A stretch of DNA of 64,000 bases from Allacma fusca (lineage: Eukaryota; Arthropoda; Collembola; Symphypleona; Sminthuridae), in the NCBI GenBank assembly GCA_947179485.1, contig OX359246.1:52183632-52247631 (forward strand), read 5' to 3'. Positions 1 through 10,696 of the stretch are shown one piece after another. The notes below the pieces were generated by a model. It was not told where the DNA came from. It saw nothing but the letters and a program-made list of their open reading frames with translations, and did not search any database. A program made the translations under genes and the position numbers. Positions within the stretch are counted from its first letter, which is position 1. Each line of letters starts with the position of its first letter.

Positions 1-153
1 ATTTTAAATTATCTACGATGTATTGTATTTTTATTTGTATTTTAGCAATGTAATCTGAGGTATTTTACTTTGTATTTTGTATTTTCCATATTTTATTTCA
101 GGTATTTTATTTTGTATTTTGTCATTGAAGACCAAGTATTTTGCATAGCTCTG
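1..153. repeat. TATTTTG word array, possible right end of a hAT-like element
   Basis: The first 150 bases repeat variants of TATTTTGTATTTT and stop at TTTTGCATAGCTCTG. Read on the other strand this edge is CAGAGCTATGCAAAATAC, close to the CAGAGCTGCTT ends of the element at 20382-21685. The left end lies outside the window, so neither TIR pairing nor a target duplication can be tested. Confidence 0.35.
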
Positions 154-801
154 CCAATAGGCCATGTGCAGGAAATCACAAGGTGGACTGCTTCCGCAGT
201 CCAGTTATGTACCGCCATGATTTTCTATGCTCATATAGAATATATACAATGAAATTCAGTGGAAAAAAAGTGGATGAAGATATGCAAACAAATTCCATCA
301 AAATGGACCATACCAAATCAGTAATTGCCACATTAGTCCCTACTATAACGCTTAAAAATGCGTACATTGAACTGCGTACATATAAAATATCTTGTTCATA
401 TCTGTATTTCAAGGATAAAAGGTTTGTAGAATCAGGATTAGTAACTTTATTGAATTATCGCATGCTAAGCACCATCCATGAAACGACGACTTCATGTTCA
501 TTGCGCAATAATTATTGTTAATAGATGTCGTTCTAAGGAGAGCTGGTTGTAACTGCTCGAATTAGAAAATCCTGAATAATTTATTACAAACTTAAAACTT
601 AACATCATTAGTAGTAATATGAGTGCAACCTATCTGATATTCTGTGAAATATTATATGTAATGTCCGCGACAAAATGTATTTACACTATTGAATACTCAG
701 TATGTACATATGTACTAACATTACACTGACAGTGAAAGTTCAATCTTGCTAGTTTCTTTTGAATACAATTTAGATCATAGTTACTACATTTATATATCAA
801 G
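154..801. other. No gene seen
   Basis: AT-rich sequence. The open frames here are short, overlap on both strands and match nothing I recognise. Confidence 0.5.
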
Positions 802-1055
802 CAGTGCTCGGCACGGGTATGGGTAATACTCGGGTAAACGGGTACGTGTACTATCCGGGTACCGATTTTGTGTACCCGATCAATTTCGGGAACTACCCCG
901 GTACACGTTGATCGGCTCAAAATTTCGAGTACGGATACAGGTATGGGTACGGGTACAAGGATTTCAAAATGGGTATATACCCACCGGGTACGGGTATAAT
1001 AGGGTCATTTACTCGTACCCACTACCGATGTACCCGAGTATTTGGGTACGTTGAG
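802..1055. repeat. GGGTAC/GTACCC word array, left end CAGTGCTCGG
   Basis: Begins with CAGTGCTCGGCACGGG, then many imperfect GGGTAC, GGGTAT and CGGGTA words. Polarity switches partway to TACCC words, so the array can fold on itself. The start resembles the CAGTGCTCTCA terminus of the well-bounded element at 31724-32400. The preceding 8 bases (atatcaag) do not recur downstream, so the right end is unproven. Confidence 0.55.
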
Positions 1056-1500
1056 AATTGAAACATCTTGATGAATTTTATGTCAACATGCCCGTACGTT
1101 GGAAACTTCTGACCGTATTTTTAGTGTTTTTGAATACATATAACTTAGTGTTAATACCCCATTAACCTTACAACATACAGTAAATGTATTTTAGACTGTG
1201 TAGCTAAAATATATGCTTTTAGGGAAACATGCTTTAGCAAGTATATATACATAAATAAACACAAACGAGGAATAATAACAAAATAGAAGTGGAGAATAGG
1301 ATGTACGGTTGGTAATGTTTTGATGAATCTGCAAATATGCAAGTTAATTTTATTTCTAATCAAAAACGCTTCTAGTTTTTGTATGAATGACGTATGTATG
1401 CCATGAATGACACGCATGAATGATGTACGTATGACACTAAGGTGTCATACATTATTGTGCATAACGTACTGTGCACTGCATTTAGAGAAATCTGGATATA
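1056..1500. other. No gene seen
   Basis: No coding frame or recognised element. A short run of TGAATGA-type words lies at 1380-1425. Confidence 0.45.
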
Positions 1501-1656
1501 AAGTACCCGAGTACGAGTACGGGTACGACACTGTGATACCCGAGTATGGGTACAATTTTCGAGTATTTTTCGGGTGCAGGTACAATGCTGGTACAGGTAC
1601 ATGGTTTGAGATTACATTGCGGGTACGGGTATGAAAAATTTGTACCCGGAGCAGTT
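1501..1656. repeat. Second GGGTAC word array, right end CCCGGAGCAGTTG
   Basis: GTACCC and GGGTAC words alternate and end at GTACCCGGAGCAGTTG, whose complement starts CAACTGCTCCGGG. Its core (GGGTGCAGGTACAATGC and following) is clearly related to 37460-37550. It may be the right half of one old element starting at 802, but the flanking 8-mers differ. Confidence 0.5.
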
Positions 1657-2371
1657 GTCTCCTGAGTGCTCACATGAAATTAAATACAGAATTTCCAGGC
1701 CATTAGGAATTTCTGATAGGGTAAAGTCTGTTGTATATTCTTTAGCAAACGTTAGGGTGCTTTTGCTTTCATCCACAGGGTTCATCCACGGTTATGGAGA
1801 ATGATGAATTGTGGGGTCAATGCCGTTATTGGTCTATCCATTCTTCAGGAATGGAGCCACACGTTATCGGAGGAGAACATTACGAATTTGGCGTTCTAGA
1901 TGCAGCATATCTTCCAGCGTCAATAATCGCAAGAAGTTCACATACCAAATCTGGCTGTTGTGCAGAAATAACGTTTCATTTTCGACGGGGAAATGGGGTT
2001 TTTAACTGATGATTTTGTGTATACTGCAAGAGGGTAGGAGTTATGTCACTGATAACGTTTCACTGATTTATAAAAAACATGTTTGGATGCTTTTTCTATT
2101 AAAAATAAAAATTGCTAAATACCGTACCAACATTTTGAAAATGAACTAGGAGTAGCTATATGGAAAAGTGGAGTGAAACATATTAAATTCATTTCAAAAA
2201 GACTTTCTTCAAGATTTTTCATTAGAATTCCCATCCCACTGGACCAAAAATTCACAATACAACAATACAGCTCCCAAGGAATGGATACGGGGAATTATTT
2301 GGTTAAAAAAATGAAATAAAATTTTAAAATATTAAAATTTCAATTCTTAAAAATTATGTGATCGCGTCTGT
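1657..2371. other. No gene seen
   Basis: A 71-codon frame at 1794-2009 has no recognisable family, and two frames overlap there. Nothing else is supported. Confidence 0.4.
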
Positions 2372-2588
2372 GAGTGGTCTGATTTTTGTAAATCTCCCTG
2401 GAAGATCATTTCTGAATTTCCCTGCTGAATTTTATGAGTCTGCAGGAAGGTCCTCAACGATTTCAAAAATCCCTGCTGAAAACAAGGTCAACGATTTTCA
2501 AAATCCCTCTTCGCAAAAATGAAACCCTTTCCGTTGAGATTTTCCCTGGGAAGAATCTTCCCGTCTTCCCACAAAAATCCTACCCCTG
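2372..2588. mobile_element. hAT-like MITE, CAGGGGTCGGATTT family (copy 1)
   Basis: A 217-bp element flanked by an exact 8-bp duplication gcgtctgt (2364-2371 and 2589-2596). Its ends, GAGTGGTCTGATTTTTG and the complement of the right end CAGGGGTAGGATTTTTG, match at 13 of 17 positions. Inside are words related to CCCTGCTGAA and TTCCCTGGGAAGA. It has no coding capacity. The 8-bp duplication and CAGGGG ends fit the hAT superfamily. Related copies are at 4203-4467, 19841-21839 and 20730-21086. Confidence 0.8.
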
Positions 2589-2596
2589 GCGTCTGT

Positions 2597-3181
2597 TGGA
2601 TTCAACGAGCTTTCAAACAAGTCCATATTTTTCAAGTTCTCATCAAGGCAAGTCAAAAGCAAAGTTGAGGAAAGTCAGTTTGAGGAGCGAAAGTGAGCGG
2701 AATTCAAAAACTTTCAAAATATTATTGGTTCTCCCAGAACCGCGACTTTGCATCATCATTTCCTGTGTCGTGGAGTTTAGAATACTATTCTGGAACATAT
2801 TTTAAAAAATCTGGAAGAAGCTACTAGAAAATCAAGTAGATATTTGTCCTTCTACCATTACCCCTTGTACGGGCTGACAGGGAATTCTTATTGACAACCC
2901 GTACATACCTACAAAATGCTTGTATGCATATTATATATTATTACAAAAAATATACTTTTTGTCAAGTTATTTGACTTCGAGGAGGTCAAGAATAAATGAC
3001 GTAATGATAACATAAAATTCGAAAAATGTGACGAAATTCATGCACGGACCTTACGGACCCGAACCAAATTTCAATCAGCAGAATTTCACGAGAGATACGG
3101 TTTCAAATTTTAAGGGAGCGCTAAAATCTTAGGAGGAGACTTATTTAGATAGTAATAACACGTAAAATGCACACACTTGTA
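2597..3181. other. No gene seen
   Basis: A frame at 2434-2805 runs across the MITE above and out the other side, so it is not a gene. The remainder is AT-rich with no recognised feature. Confidence 0.4.
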
Positions 3182-3189
3182 ATAATATG

Positions 3190-3526
3190 CAGGGAAGTGA
3201 ATCGGAATCGGAATTTCATAGTGCCCCAAAAACTTTGTACCTCGATTGTATGTAAATGGCCAGCTGCATTGATTAGTTGTAAGTATAGACAAATAGATCA
3301 ATGGTAATAGAATCAGAATTTAAAAAGAATTTTTGAAATTCGATATTTACAATACCTAAAAGATGGGTTTAAAGAAAAGTATTGGAATCGGAATCGGAAT
3401 TTGTATCCGAAAAAAAATTACAAAAATTGAAAATTTGTTTCAACCATACAAAGCCATTTGTCAAGTATTTCCATCGTATCTCAAGGTTTAAAAAAGTATT
3501 CGTATTCAAGTCCCTTCCCTTCCCTG
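3190..3526. mobile_element. Short hAT-like element with GGAATC words
   Basis: A 337-bp segment with an exact 8-bp flanking duplication ataatatg (3182-3189 and 3527-3534). The left end is CAGGGAAGTGAATCGG and the complement of the right end is CAGGGAAGGGAAGGGA, sharing CAGGGAAG. The interior carries GGAATCGGAATC words at both ends and GTATTCGTATTC near the right. Short frames inside are translations of the repeat. Confidence 0.75.
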
Positions 3527-3534
3527 ATAATATG

Positions 3535-4194
3535 GTTACGTCGAAGACATTCATCCACTACACATGTACAGAAACGTGAGAAGTCAATGTAACGACTACA
3601 GATCGCGGTTTAGCATGTTGGCAATTTTTGAATAAATCTGCATTAGCAGATCACAGGATTGAGATTAAGGATTCCAGCATCCCAGCATTCTTAGCAATAA
3701 AATCTTATTGTAAGACGGATGCTGAGACCGGACGAAGATTCGATTGATACAGATTCTTCGATTGTTTTATAAATAATTACAAATGTACATTTTAACAATA
3801 AGAAAGTATGCACATGCAATGTAAATTTAAGTTATGAGAGAATTTTCTGAGAAACAAGGAGCGGATCAAGTTAGTTCTTGGGAGGATTTCAAATGGATAG
3901 GATCAACTAGATCGCGTCAATAGATCCGAACCCATTCTGACACTGCCCCAAAACTCGAAAACGGACCAGAGGCCGGAATCTACAGATTCGTTATAGGAAT
4001 AGATCCTACACCTTTTACGAATCCCAAGAAGACACCATTGAAAATTAGCATTAATGATTTATCATTAATCGTTTCAGTTTCATTATTCCATGTTACTTTC
4101 AATTAAGAATAAATTATAATCAGATTATTTTTCAACTATTTTTATTCACGTATCATTTTATTCTCATCATGATTATTGACACACTCGACCCATA
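3535..4194. other. No gene seen
   Basis: AT-rich sequence without a supported coding frame or bounded repeat. Confidence 0.4.
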
Positions 4195-4202
4195 CAACAA
4201 AC

Positions 4203-4467
4203 CAGGGGTCGGATTTATGTGGGAAGACGGGAAGAATCTTCCCAGGGAAAAAAATTGTTCAGCAGGGAAATTTTCAAACGGGATTGCAAACAGGGATTTT
4301 CAAATCTGTTGACCTTTTGTTCAGCAGGGATTTTTGAATTTGATGGGGTGTATTACGAAAATTATTTTGTCAACAAGGAGGTTTAAACTTGCTTAGAACA
4401 GGGACATCACGACCAGCAGGGAAAATAAAAAAATCTTCCAGGGAGATTTACAAAAATCCGACCCCTG
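4203..4467. mobile_element. hAT-like MITE, CAGGGGTCGGATTT family (copy 2)
   Basis: A 265-bp element with TIRs CAGGGGTCGGATTTATGT and CAGGGGTCGGATTTTTGT, 17 of 18 identical. The flanking 8-mers caacaaac and caacgaac match at 7 of 8. The interior shows the family words CAGCAGGGA, TTCCCAGGGAA and GTCAACAAGG. It is non-coding. Confidence 0.8.
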
Positions 4468-4549
4468 CAACGAACCTTGGGAACGTATCCAAATGCCAAC
4501 CAGGATTACGTTACAATATGTATAGCACGGACCAAAGGTATCCGCCTAT

Positions 4550-5340
4550 CCCAAAGGTGCCTACATCTCCTACATATAGGCCTATTTGTAGGCTATTTAT
4601 AAGGTGCGAGGATTTTATTAAAGAGGCTTGTAGGCAAAATATTGTTTTATTGAATTGTTTTATGGAGTGGTTCAAGCGTGAAAAGTACGTGCTATCTCGG
4701 CTTGATATGCGCTGAAACCTCACCGAAATCAAAACTTCTAAATATTCGGGAACTTCTAAAGTGGGAACTTAAGGAAATCTTAAGTGTGACATCCCTTTTG
4801 AACAATGTTGTAAAATTTGCGTACTATTTCCGGCGTAAACCAAATCAAGATTAATACTATTTTGCTCCTAGGGTTTTGGTCAAGGTGTCTAAAATTAAAA
4901 TATTTTATTTCAACCCCATTTACTTAAAACAGGATTTTTAATTTATTTGATTAGAATGGCCTTAAATAGTCTCAGTTATGAAAAGCACATAAGATTTAGT
5001 AAGGGTGCAGAATTGGTTGAGCTAATTTTTTAGTGAAATGTAGGCTAATATGTAGGCTTACTGGACCCCATATACGAAGGATGTAGGATAGACTGATCTA
5101 TTCGGCGGTTAAAATGTAGGCTAGTATATAGGCTCGGTTCAAATTTTATAAATACGAAGAATAAAGGATAGGCTGAGTCATTTGGACACCTTTGGCCTAT
5201 CCAATATATAGGCATATTTGTAGGCTATTTATAGGGTGCCAGGATTTTATTGAAGAGGTATGTAGGCAAAAGAGGGTGCAAGAATACACACTTAAACCTA
5301 TCCTACAAACTAAGTAGGCTCAGCCATCGTAGAATACGGA
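4550..5340. repeat. TGTAGGCTA word region with a 68-bp direct repeat
   Basis: Imperfect words such as TAGGCTATTTGTAGGC recur throughout. Two stretches of about 66-68 bp (4571-4636 and 5203-5270) are near-identical direct copies sharing GGCTATTTATA, GGATTTTATT and TGTAGGCAAAA. It resembles the other word-array elements here, but I found no bounding TIR or duplication. Confidence 0.5.
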
Positions 5341-5914
5341 AGCACGCCGTTTTCATTATAAGGAATACATGGCATTTAAAATAAAAATTAATCTACGCCT
5401 GGTACTTGCAGATTGTATGTTTTATGTTGATATCAAGACCGAAGCGCTCGTTCCATCTCGCCTTGAAATGTTATTGAACCTCGCCTATATTTAAAGTTGT
5501 AATATTCAGCGCAGTAAAAACTTGACAGTAACAGCTTGAGTAAACTTTTGCGGTTGAATACAATTCGAACTTCAAACATGATCTACTGAGATACAAATGT
5601 TGTCAGTCAGCTAATCAATTTCCGTTGTGACAATTGTCTTGTTAATCTGACTTTAGAAAATGTTTCGTATGGTATGTAATCTGTGAAATCTTAGTTACAA
5701 CATCAGTTTTGAAAAAGACATCCCCGTTATAAACCTTGGTCACGATTTTCGGTGCAAACCAAGGCGAAATCGACAAACTATTCTGCTCTAAAAGTATTCC
5801 GTCGTCAACGGAAAGCTTATATTGTATGAAGGAAGAGGTTAGAATACATTGAGTTGATTTGTCAATAAAATGCAGGCTTATAAATACGGTATGTCGTTAG
5901 AAAATCTCCGGCAG
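5341..5914. other. No gene seen
   Basis: No supported coding frame or repeat. Confidence 0.4.
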
Positions 5915-5922
5915 TATTTGAC

Positions 5923-6024
5923 CGCCAAGCTGAAAATGCTCCAAATGCCTGCCCACATGCCCTGTTTTGGGCACTTGGGCAGCTTTTGAAAATGTCCTGC
6001 TTTTGGGCATTTTCACGGCCCCAG
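5923..6024. repeat. Small GGGCAT word element
   Basis: A 102-bp block of GGGCAT/TGCCC words. Its ends share GTGAAAATGCCC against GCTGAAAATGCTCC in inverted orientation. Flanking 8-mers tatttgac and aattggac match at 6 of 8. Similar words occur at 63745-63900. The element call is tentative. Confidence 0.35.
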
Positions 6025-6032
6025 AATTGGAC

Positions 6033-6720
6033 CACTAGTTTAGATTCAGAATATTCAAATGTATAGGAGCGCAGCAAAGGAAGAGTCGCAAATTTGAATG
6101 TCTGGTTATTCGCTTATTGCAGAAACATTGACAGCAAAATCACTTTAATTTCAATTACATGGGGTGATATAATTGATCTCTCCTTAGAAAATGAATTTCA
6201 TTTATAGTATGATTGATATGCAGAACGAAAATATAATCTGTCCTAATTACATACTTGATAAACGGCTCGAGTAAAACCAAATGTACATCCTCCAATCAGG
6301 TCCCGAAATATTGTTTTTGTAGTTTACCTGTGTAGGCTAAAAATAGGTCTTCGCAGGGTGGCATTCAGCACACAAGAGACCATTCTTAAAAAATAAATTC
6401 ATCTCTTCTGTATTCTGGGCAGTACAATTATGAGTTTCAGGTGACTTTGCATAGATACTAAACTAATACTTTAGTTCACTAACATAAGAAGCTTTAACTT
6501 ACATCGCTATCGCGATGCGTCAACTTCCCTTGTAACTTGAATTGGCGCCACAATCTATGGATGCAACAAAAGAATGGAATGCGTATTCACTAACACTAAA
6601 ATGTGTCATACTCATTCTCTCATCGTCCTCATTCAAGAGCCATATCTGGTCAAAAACAAAATGTATTTTTTGATACAATAGGGCCTGCATTGTAACAACC
6701 AAGAACATAATTGCTACTCC
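6033..6720. other. No gene seen
   Basis: No recognised coding frame. A few TGTAGGCTA-like words occur near 6330-6350. Confidence 0.4.
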
Positions 6721-7620
6721 TATCTCTCAACGCAATGATAGAGATTTGGTGGCCACCTCAACTGAGAAATGGGACCATTGTGTTTGCATCAGCATATTGC
6801 CCTGGTGACGCAAACAACTCCCCGCAGATCCATCACACATCTTGTTGAATACTGCCACGAGCTAAACATTCCACTGGTCATGGGTGCAGTTTCAAACGCT
6901 CACCACACAGCTTGGGGTAGCTCCAATATAAACTCAAGAGGCGGACAACTACTTGAATTTCTATTAAAAAACCACCTGCAGACCTGCAAAGTAGGACACA
7001 AACCCACGTTCGTAGTTGCTAATAGACCGGATGTCTTAGATGTTAAAATAACAAATAGCTGGGCACTTGTTCTAATGAGACCGTGTGACGTTCTGAACCT
7101 CTAGTCCATGTGTGACAACTTGTGCATTGGATTTCGGGTGTCCCCTATGAAGCCAAATCCAATAAAAGCCCGACACATTAGGAAGGCTGGTAGGGAAAAT
7201 ATATCAATTGCTTATGTGAAGATCTAAATGGTGTACACATGGAAGCATCTCTCAATACTTGCGAACTGGAGAGTTAGGCTCTGCTGATAACATCATCAAG
7301 TCAAATAAGCTTTGACAAAACCTGTCCACTAAAAACAATCTCGTGGAGGCAAAAAAGCTTAATTTCTGGCCATGGCAAATTTCAAAAACACCTGCACAGA
7401 ATTGGGAAGGCATCCTGCATATTGTGTCATAGAGGATGAGGTTGCCTGCCACTTCTTGGCAACGTTTCCTGCCTTCTGTATGATTAGACATATCTATCTG
7501 AAGGCATGTACTCTAAACCTAAGTCTCCTTAAACAGACGATCACGAGTGACCTGTTGTTCTGCTCAATAGCAACTGGTAGCTTCGCAACACGCCCAAAGT
7601 AGAGTGTACCGGGCAATCTG
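6720..7620 (+). pseudogene. LINE endonuclease fragment (I/R1/Jockey-type), decayed
   Basis: The open stretch at 6769-7104 reads as the C-terminal half of an AP-type LINE endonuclease. It has SNAHHTAWGSS, INSRGGQLLEFL, KPTFVV and RPDVLDVKITNS, matching the family pattern D-x-NAHH-x-x-WGS, RG-x-x-L, PTF and DLT. In this family the enzyme nicks target DNA to prime reverse transcription. The catalytic Asp before NAHH is changed (GAVSNAHH). After 7104 the linker is recognisable only in pieces with stops, and no reverse transcriptase follows. It is an old fragment unrelated to its neighbours. Confidence 0.65.
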
Positions 7621-8217
7621 CTATGGACCCACTTGACGGCCTAAGCAGTATCTCTCTCACTAGTTGAGAGGGAACACCTAAAATACATATATACAACATA
7701 CAAAGCTGGTACTCACAAATGAATGTGCCATTAGGTTAAGATTTACATTGTCCAGTTGAAATGTACTACTGCAAATTATTGAAACTGTAAATAATTTTTT
7801 TCCCAGTCTATAAATACGGCGAGGAAACTACCAAAAGCGGTTCATGGTGTCTTTGAGTCGTTACTCTCATAGATGTGGAAAATAAAACCTATTTTTAAAC
7901 CGTAAATAATGTTGGCCAACAGTGGGTATACCCTCAAAGGACAAGTCAGCAATTACCCGCTTGTTGATTAAGAACTGACAAAATTCACAAAAACATGGTT
8001 TGGTCTAAAACGAAGTTTCCGGTTTAGATAACTGTTCAAGAGTTCGGAAAATGTTCAAGAATACATGCTATTGAGAAGCACAAGTAAAATTAATTTTGTT
8101 TTGTCCATACCGATGGATAAATATGGCTGGAATTAAGTTGTATACTTATCCGCGTATTTAACCCAAATTGGTTTAAATACATTTTTACGCTTCTAGTACC
8201 AAATTCAGTCGTTTACT
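7621..8217. other. No gene seen
   Basis: AT-rich, no supported frame or repeat. Confidence 0.4.
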
Positions 8218-8578
8218 GAACCGAATAATTCAATTCACCTGTTGAATCAAATTGAATTGTTTTCTTTGAATTCCAATTCAAAACAATTTCAGGCAGAATC
8301 AAAACCGATATTGTAAGGATAAATTTAGCACCATCTTTGCGTCAATGTAACCACCATTAAAACGTGTGTGGTAATATTTATAGGGTGGCGTCAGCACCCT
8401 TATAAGATAGTGTTGTCAGCTTGGGACTGTTTGTCCCGACGTTTTCCTGCGAACCAATTTTGTTCAAACGTTTCAGTTTTGAATTGAATTGTTTTTTACT
8501 GAACCGAATTGAAACTCCAATAATATATATATTATAATCCAGCTCATTATTTGAACTGGATTGAATTGAATTGTTCCG
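8218..8578. repeat. GAATTG word arrays (two blocks)
   Basis: Two blocks (8218-8290 and 8474-8578) repeat TTGAATTGAATTG-type words. Both contain TACTGAACCGAAT in the same orientation. Between them lies a short palindrome, AGGGTG-GCGTCAG-CACCCT. No bounding duplication was found. Confidence 0.4.
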
Positions 8579-8991
8579 ACCACTAATCCTGAAGCGATAT
8601 TTTGGGAAGTCAATAGTGGTCAAACCTGCCAGGAGTTGGTCAAGCCTAAAGCTGACAGACCCGGACAAGACAGTTGTAGGCTCCCAAATGTGAATTTAAG
8701 GATTTATACCTGCATGTAAAAAATCTAATCTAACTACACAACTAGCAGTTATAAAGCGATTTAGTAGCCATTTCTTTGAAAATAACTAGACCGTCAGGAT
8801 AGTTTGCGATGATACAATTTAACACTTACCGTGCTAATATTCAGTGTGTAGGCGCCATGATACACTCCCACTCCAGCCCTTGCCTATTTAAGGGGCGACT
8901 AGTACAGCACAGCCAGCTATTGCTGGCTTCTAAACTCTAAGTTTGTTGGCTCAGTCACGTATCACATTATTCAGAAATACCTGGAAATACC
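8579..8991. other. No gene seen
   Basis: Contains a TATTTAAG motif near 8884 and GC-richer sequence with CAGCTATTGCTGG. Nothing can be assigned. Confidence 0.35.
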
Positions 8992-9375
8992 TAATTATTA
9001 CGCACAATCTATTTATTACGGTTAATTTGTCCCTTTACATAATTTATCTAAACATAGATATGGAAACCACATCAGATTAATTAATTAATTAACCAAAGGT
9101 TAACTCCGTAAAATTGTGGTCTCTCACCTTTTGGAATAGAGACAATTATATTTGTGGTTTTCCTCTAACCACAAAAATATTCCATTTCTTTACAAGAAGA
9201 TATTAATGTGGTTTCTTCTGGACAACTAATTAGTTATTTTCCCATCGAAATTTAGTATAAATACTCCAAACATTTAATGTAAATATCAGTACAATTTTGG
9301 CACTCAATAAATAAACATTACTTTTACTAAACAAAGTTTAAGGTTTATTTTTCTCATCATTGCATTCCGCAATAA
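8992..9375 (+). repeat. BEL/Pao 5' LTR
   Basis: A 384-bp direct repeat of 19082-19429. It starts TAATTATTACGCAC and ends CCGCAATAA, giving inverted TTATT-x-CG ends rather than TG...CA. TATAAATA-like sequence occurs near 9256 and AATAAATAAA near 9306. It contains about 37 bp near its right end that the 3' copy lacks. The left boundary may be a truncation, because no purine-rich tract abuts the matching 3' copy. Confidence 0.85.
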
Positions 9376-9642
9376 GTAGCTCCCCTTAAGGAAATCTACC
9401 CGGTCTCTACCCGGTCTCCTTGCCGCCGCCCGGATTTCATCCTATTTTGTACTCCGTGCAGAGGGATCCCAGTTGCTGCCGCCGGACCGGTCCTGCCCCC
9501 CGACGCGCCCCGTTCAGCTGCCCTCTGTGACGTCTCGGCTTTTCCTGCCGTTCTACTCTCAATTTCTTGCCCGCATCTGCACCTACCCGGTTTATCGCCG
9601 TGATAACCGCCGGTACCCGGATTCTTCCCACCATTTACCCGG
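9376..9642 (+). other. GC-rich leader of the BEL/Pao element
   Basis: Strikingly GC-rich against its surroundings, with CTACCCGGTCTC twice and several CCCGG words. No clear tRNA primer-binding site of the TGG type is visible directly after the LTR. Confidence 0.5.
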
Positions 9643-10047
9643 ATGTATTACGAATATTTCTTATTAATTCAAGTATTTACATTTGAGTTCTTGATTTTAT
9701 GCTACTTAATGAACTGGTCATCTAAGAAAGCTCAAGTTCAAAATCCAGCAGAATTTTACAGTACAGCAATTAAGCATTTAAGTTCTTTGATAATATGTGC
9801 TAAGGAAAAAATTGAATTGTTTAATAACTCAGGAATTAATTCTTTAGAGGATATACGAAGTGAAATTGTATCATTTCAAAAATATAAACAACAAATTGAG
9901 GATATTCTATGTATGTATGAAACTAAGTTGATCAGGGAATGCCCGTCATATTATCGATATAATTTGAAATCCAAACTTGACAAACTGCTAGAATTGCTAC
10001 ATGATCTGGAAATTTGGTTAACCAATCAAGAACGAAGGTCTATGTAA
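9643..10047 (+). CDS. Unrecognised helical protein ahead of BEL/Pao gag
   Basis: 134 codons, start uncertain. A hydrophobic stretch covers roughly residues 6-25, followed by a lysine/glutamate-rich helical body with several Leu-Leu pairs and a basic C terminus. I recognise no family. It overlaps the next frame by 34 bases in a different phase. Its place between the leader and gag suggests an extra N-terminal product of the element or a displaced part of gag. Confidence 0.4.
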   Translation: MYYEYFLLIQVFTFEFLILCYLMNWSSKKAQVQNPAEFYSTAIKHLSSLIICAKEKIELFNNSGINSLEDIRSEIVSFQKYKQQIEDILCMYETKLIRECPSYYRYNLKSKLDKLLELLHDLEIWLTNQERRSM

Positions 10048-10346
10048 GATATTCTCGCGGGCCCAGGATCGTGCCATCCATGGACGATGTGTTACCTATA
10101 CTAGCGCAATTACATCCCGACTTCCTTTACGTTCCACCCGACACCTTTTGGTCCTCAAGTTCCCGGAGCAGCTGGGACAACCTCTACAATTTATGCGAAC
10201 AACTACAAGAATTCAGGGACTTATTAGTAAACACTCCGACCTCGAACCGGCACAACCGTCAAACGTACAGGGCTTACTACAAGAAACTCCAGTCCAATAA
10301 GGACCACATCCAAAAACTCAAGGAGAACTCACCCCCTGGAAAGTAA
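10014..10346 (+). CDS. Unrecognised second leader ORF of the BEL/Pao element
   Basis: 110 codons. It contains the stretch QLHPDFLYVPPDTFW, a serine-rich patch, and a lysine-rich end. No family recognised. The overlap with the preceding frame suggests either a frameshift within one original protein or a compact gene pair. Confidence 0.4.
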   Translation: MVNQSRTKVYVRYSRGPRIVPSMDDVLPILAQLHPDFLYVPPDTFWSSSSRSSWDNLYNLCEQLQEFRDLLVNTPTSNRHNRQTYRAYYKKLQSNKDHIQKLKENSPPGK

Positions 10347-10696
10347 GATATTATTAAAACAACTAAAAAAGGCACAACGATTGCTCAAAACAATCAGGAT
10401 AACTATACACCAATACAAAGAATCACCACCACCTCCACACATGGTTCCAGCAGAAACATTGCGGACCCACTGTTAAAATAATAACTAGACTTCCCAAACA
10501 ATTAATCGATAGTCTTTCTCAAAAATAAACATGTATTAATTTAGTTACGTTATATTCTTCAAAATTATTATTTTATTGACACCTAAAGATACCTACATGT
10601 TTTCATTTATCTTAAGTCAATTACTCCTTTCAATTACTAGCTTATTCATGGTTATATCCGCCCTCTTTATTTGTACTCCTTCCCATACCCAACTCC
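10347..10696 (+). other. Gap between leader ORFs
   Basis: AT-rich 350 bp inside the retrotransposon with no supported frame. The first 130 bases look like a frame-broken continuation of the helical protein. Confidence 0.35.

Noticed and set aside
802..1656. A single 855-bp hAT-like element spanning both GGGTAC arrays
   Set aside because: The ends are only loosely similar and the flanking 8-mers atatcaag and tctcctga do not match; kept as two arrays.
1794..2009. 71-codon open frame as a small gene
   Set aside because: A second phase is open over the same stretch, and no family or promoter context supports it.
2434..2805. 123-codon open frame
   Set aside because: It begins inside the MITE at 2372-2588 and runs beyond its boundary; not a conserved protein.
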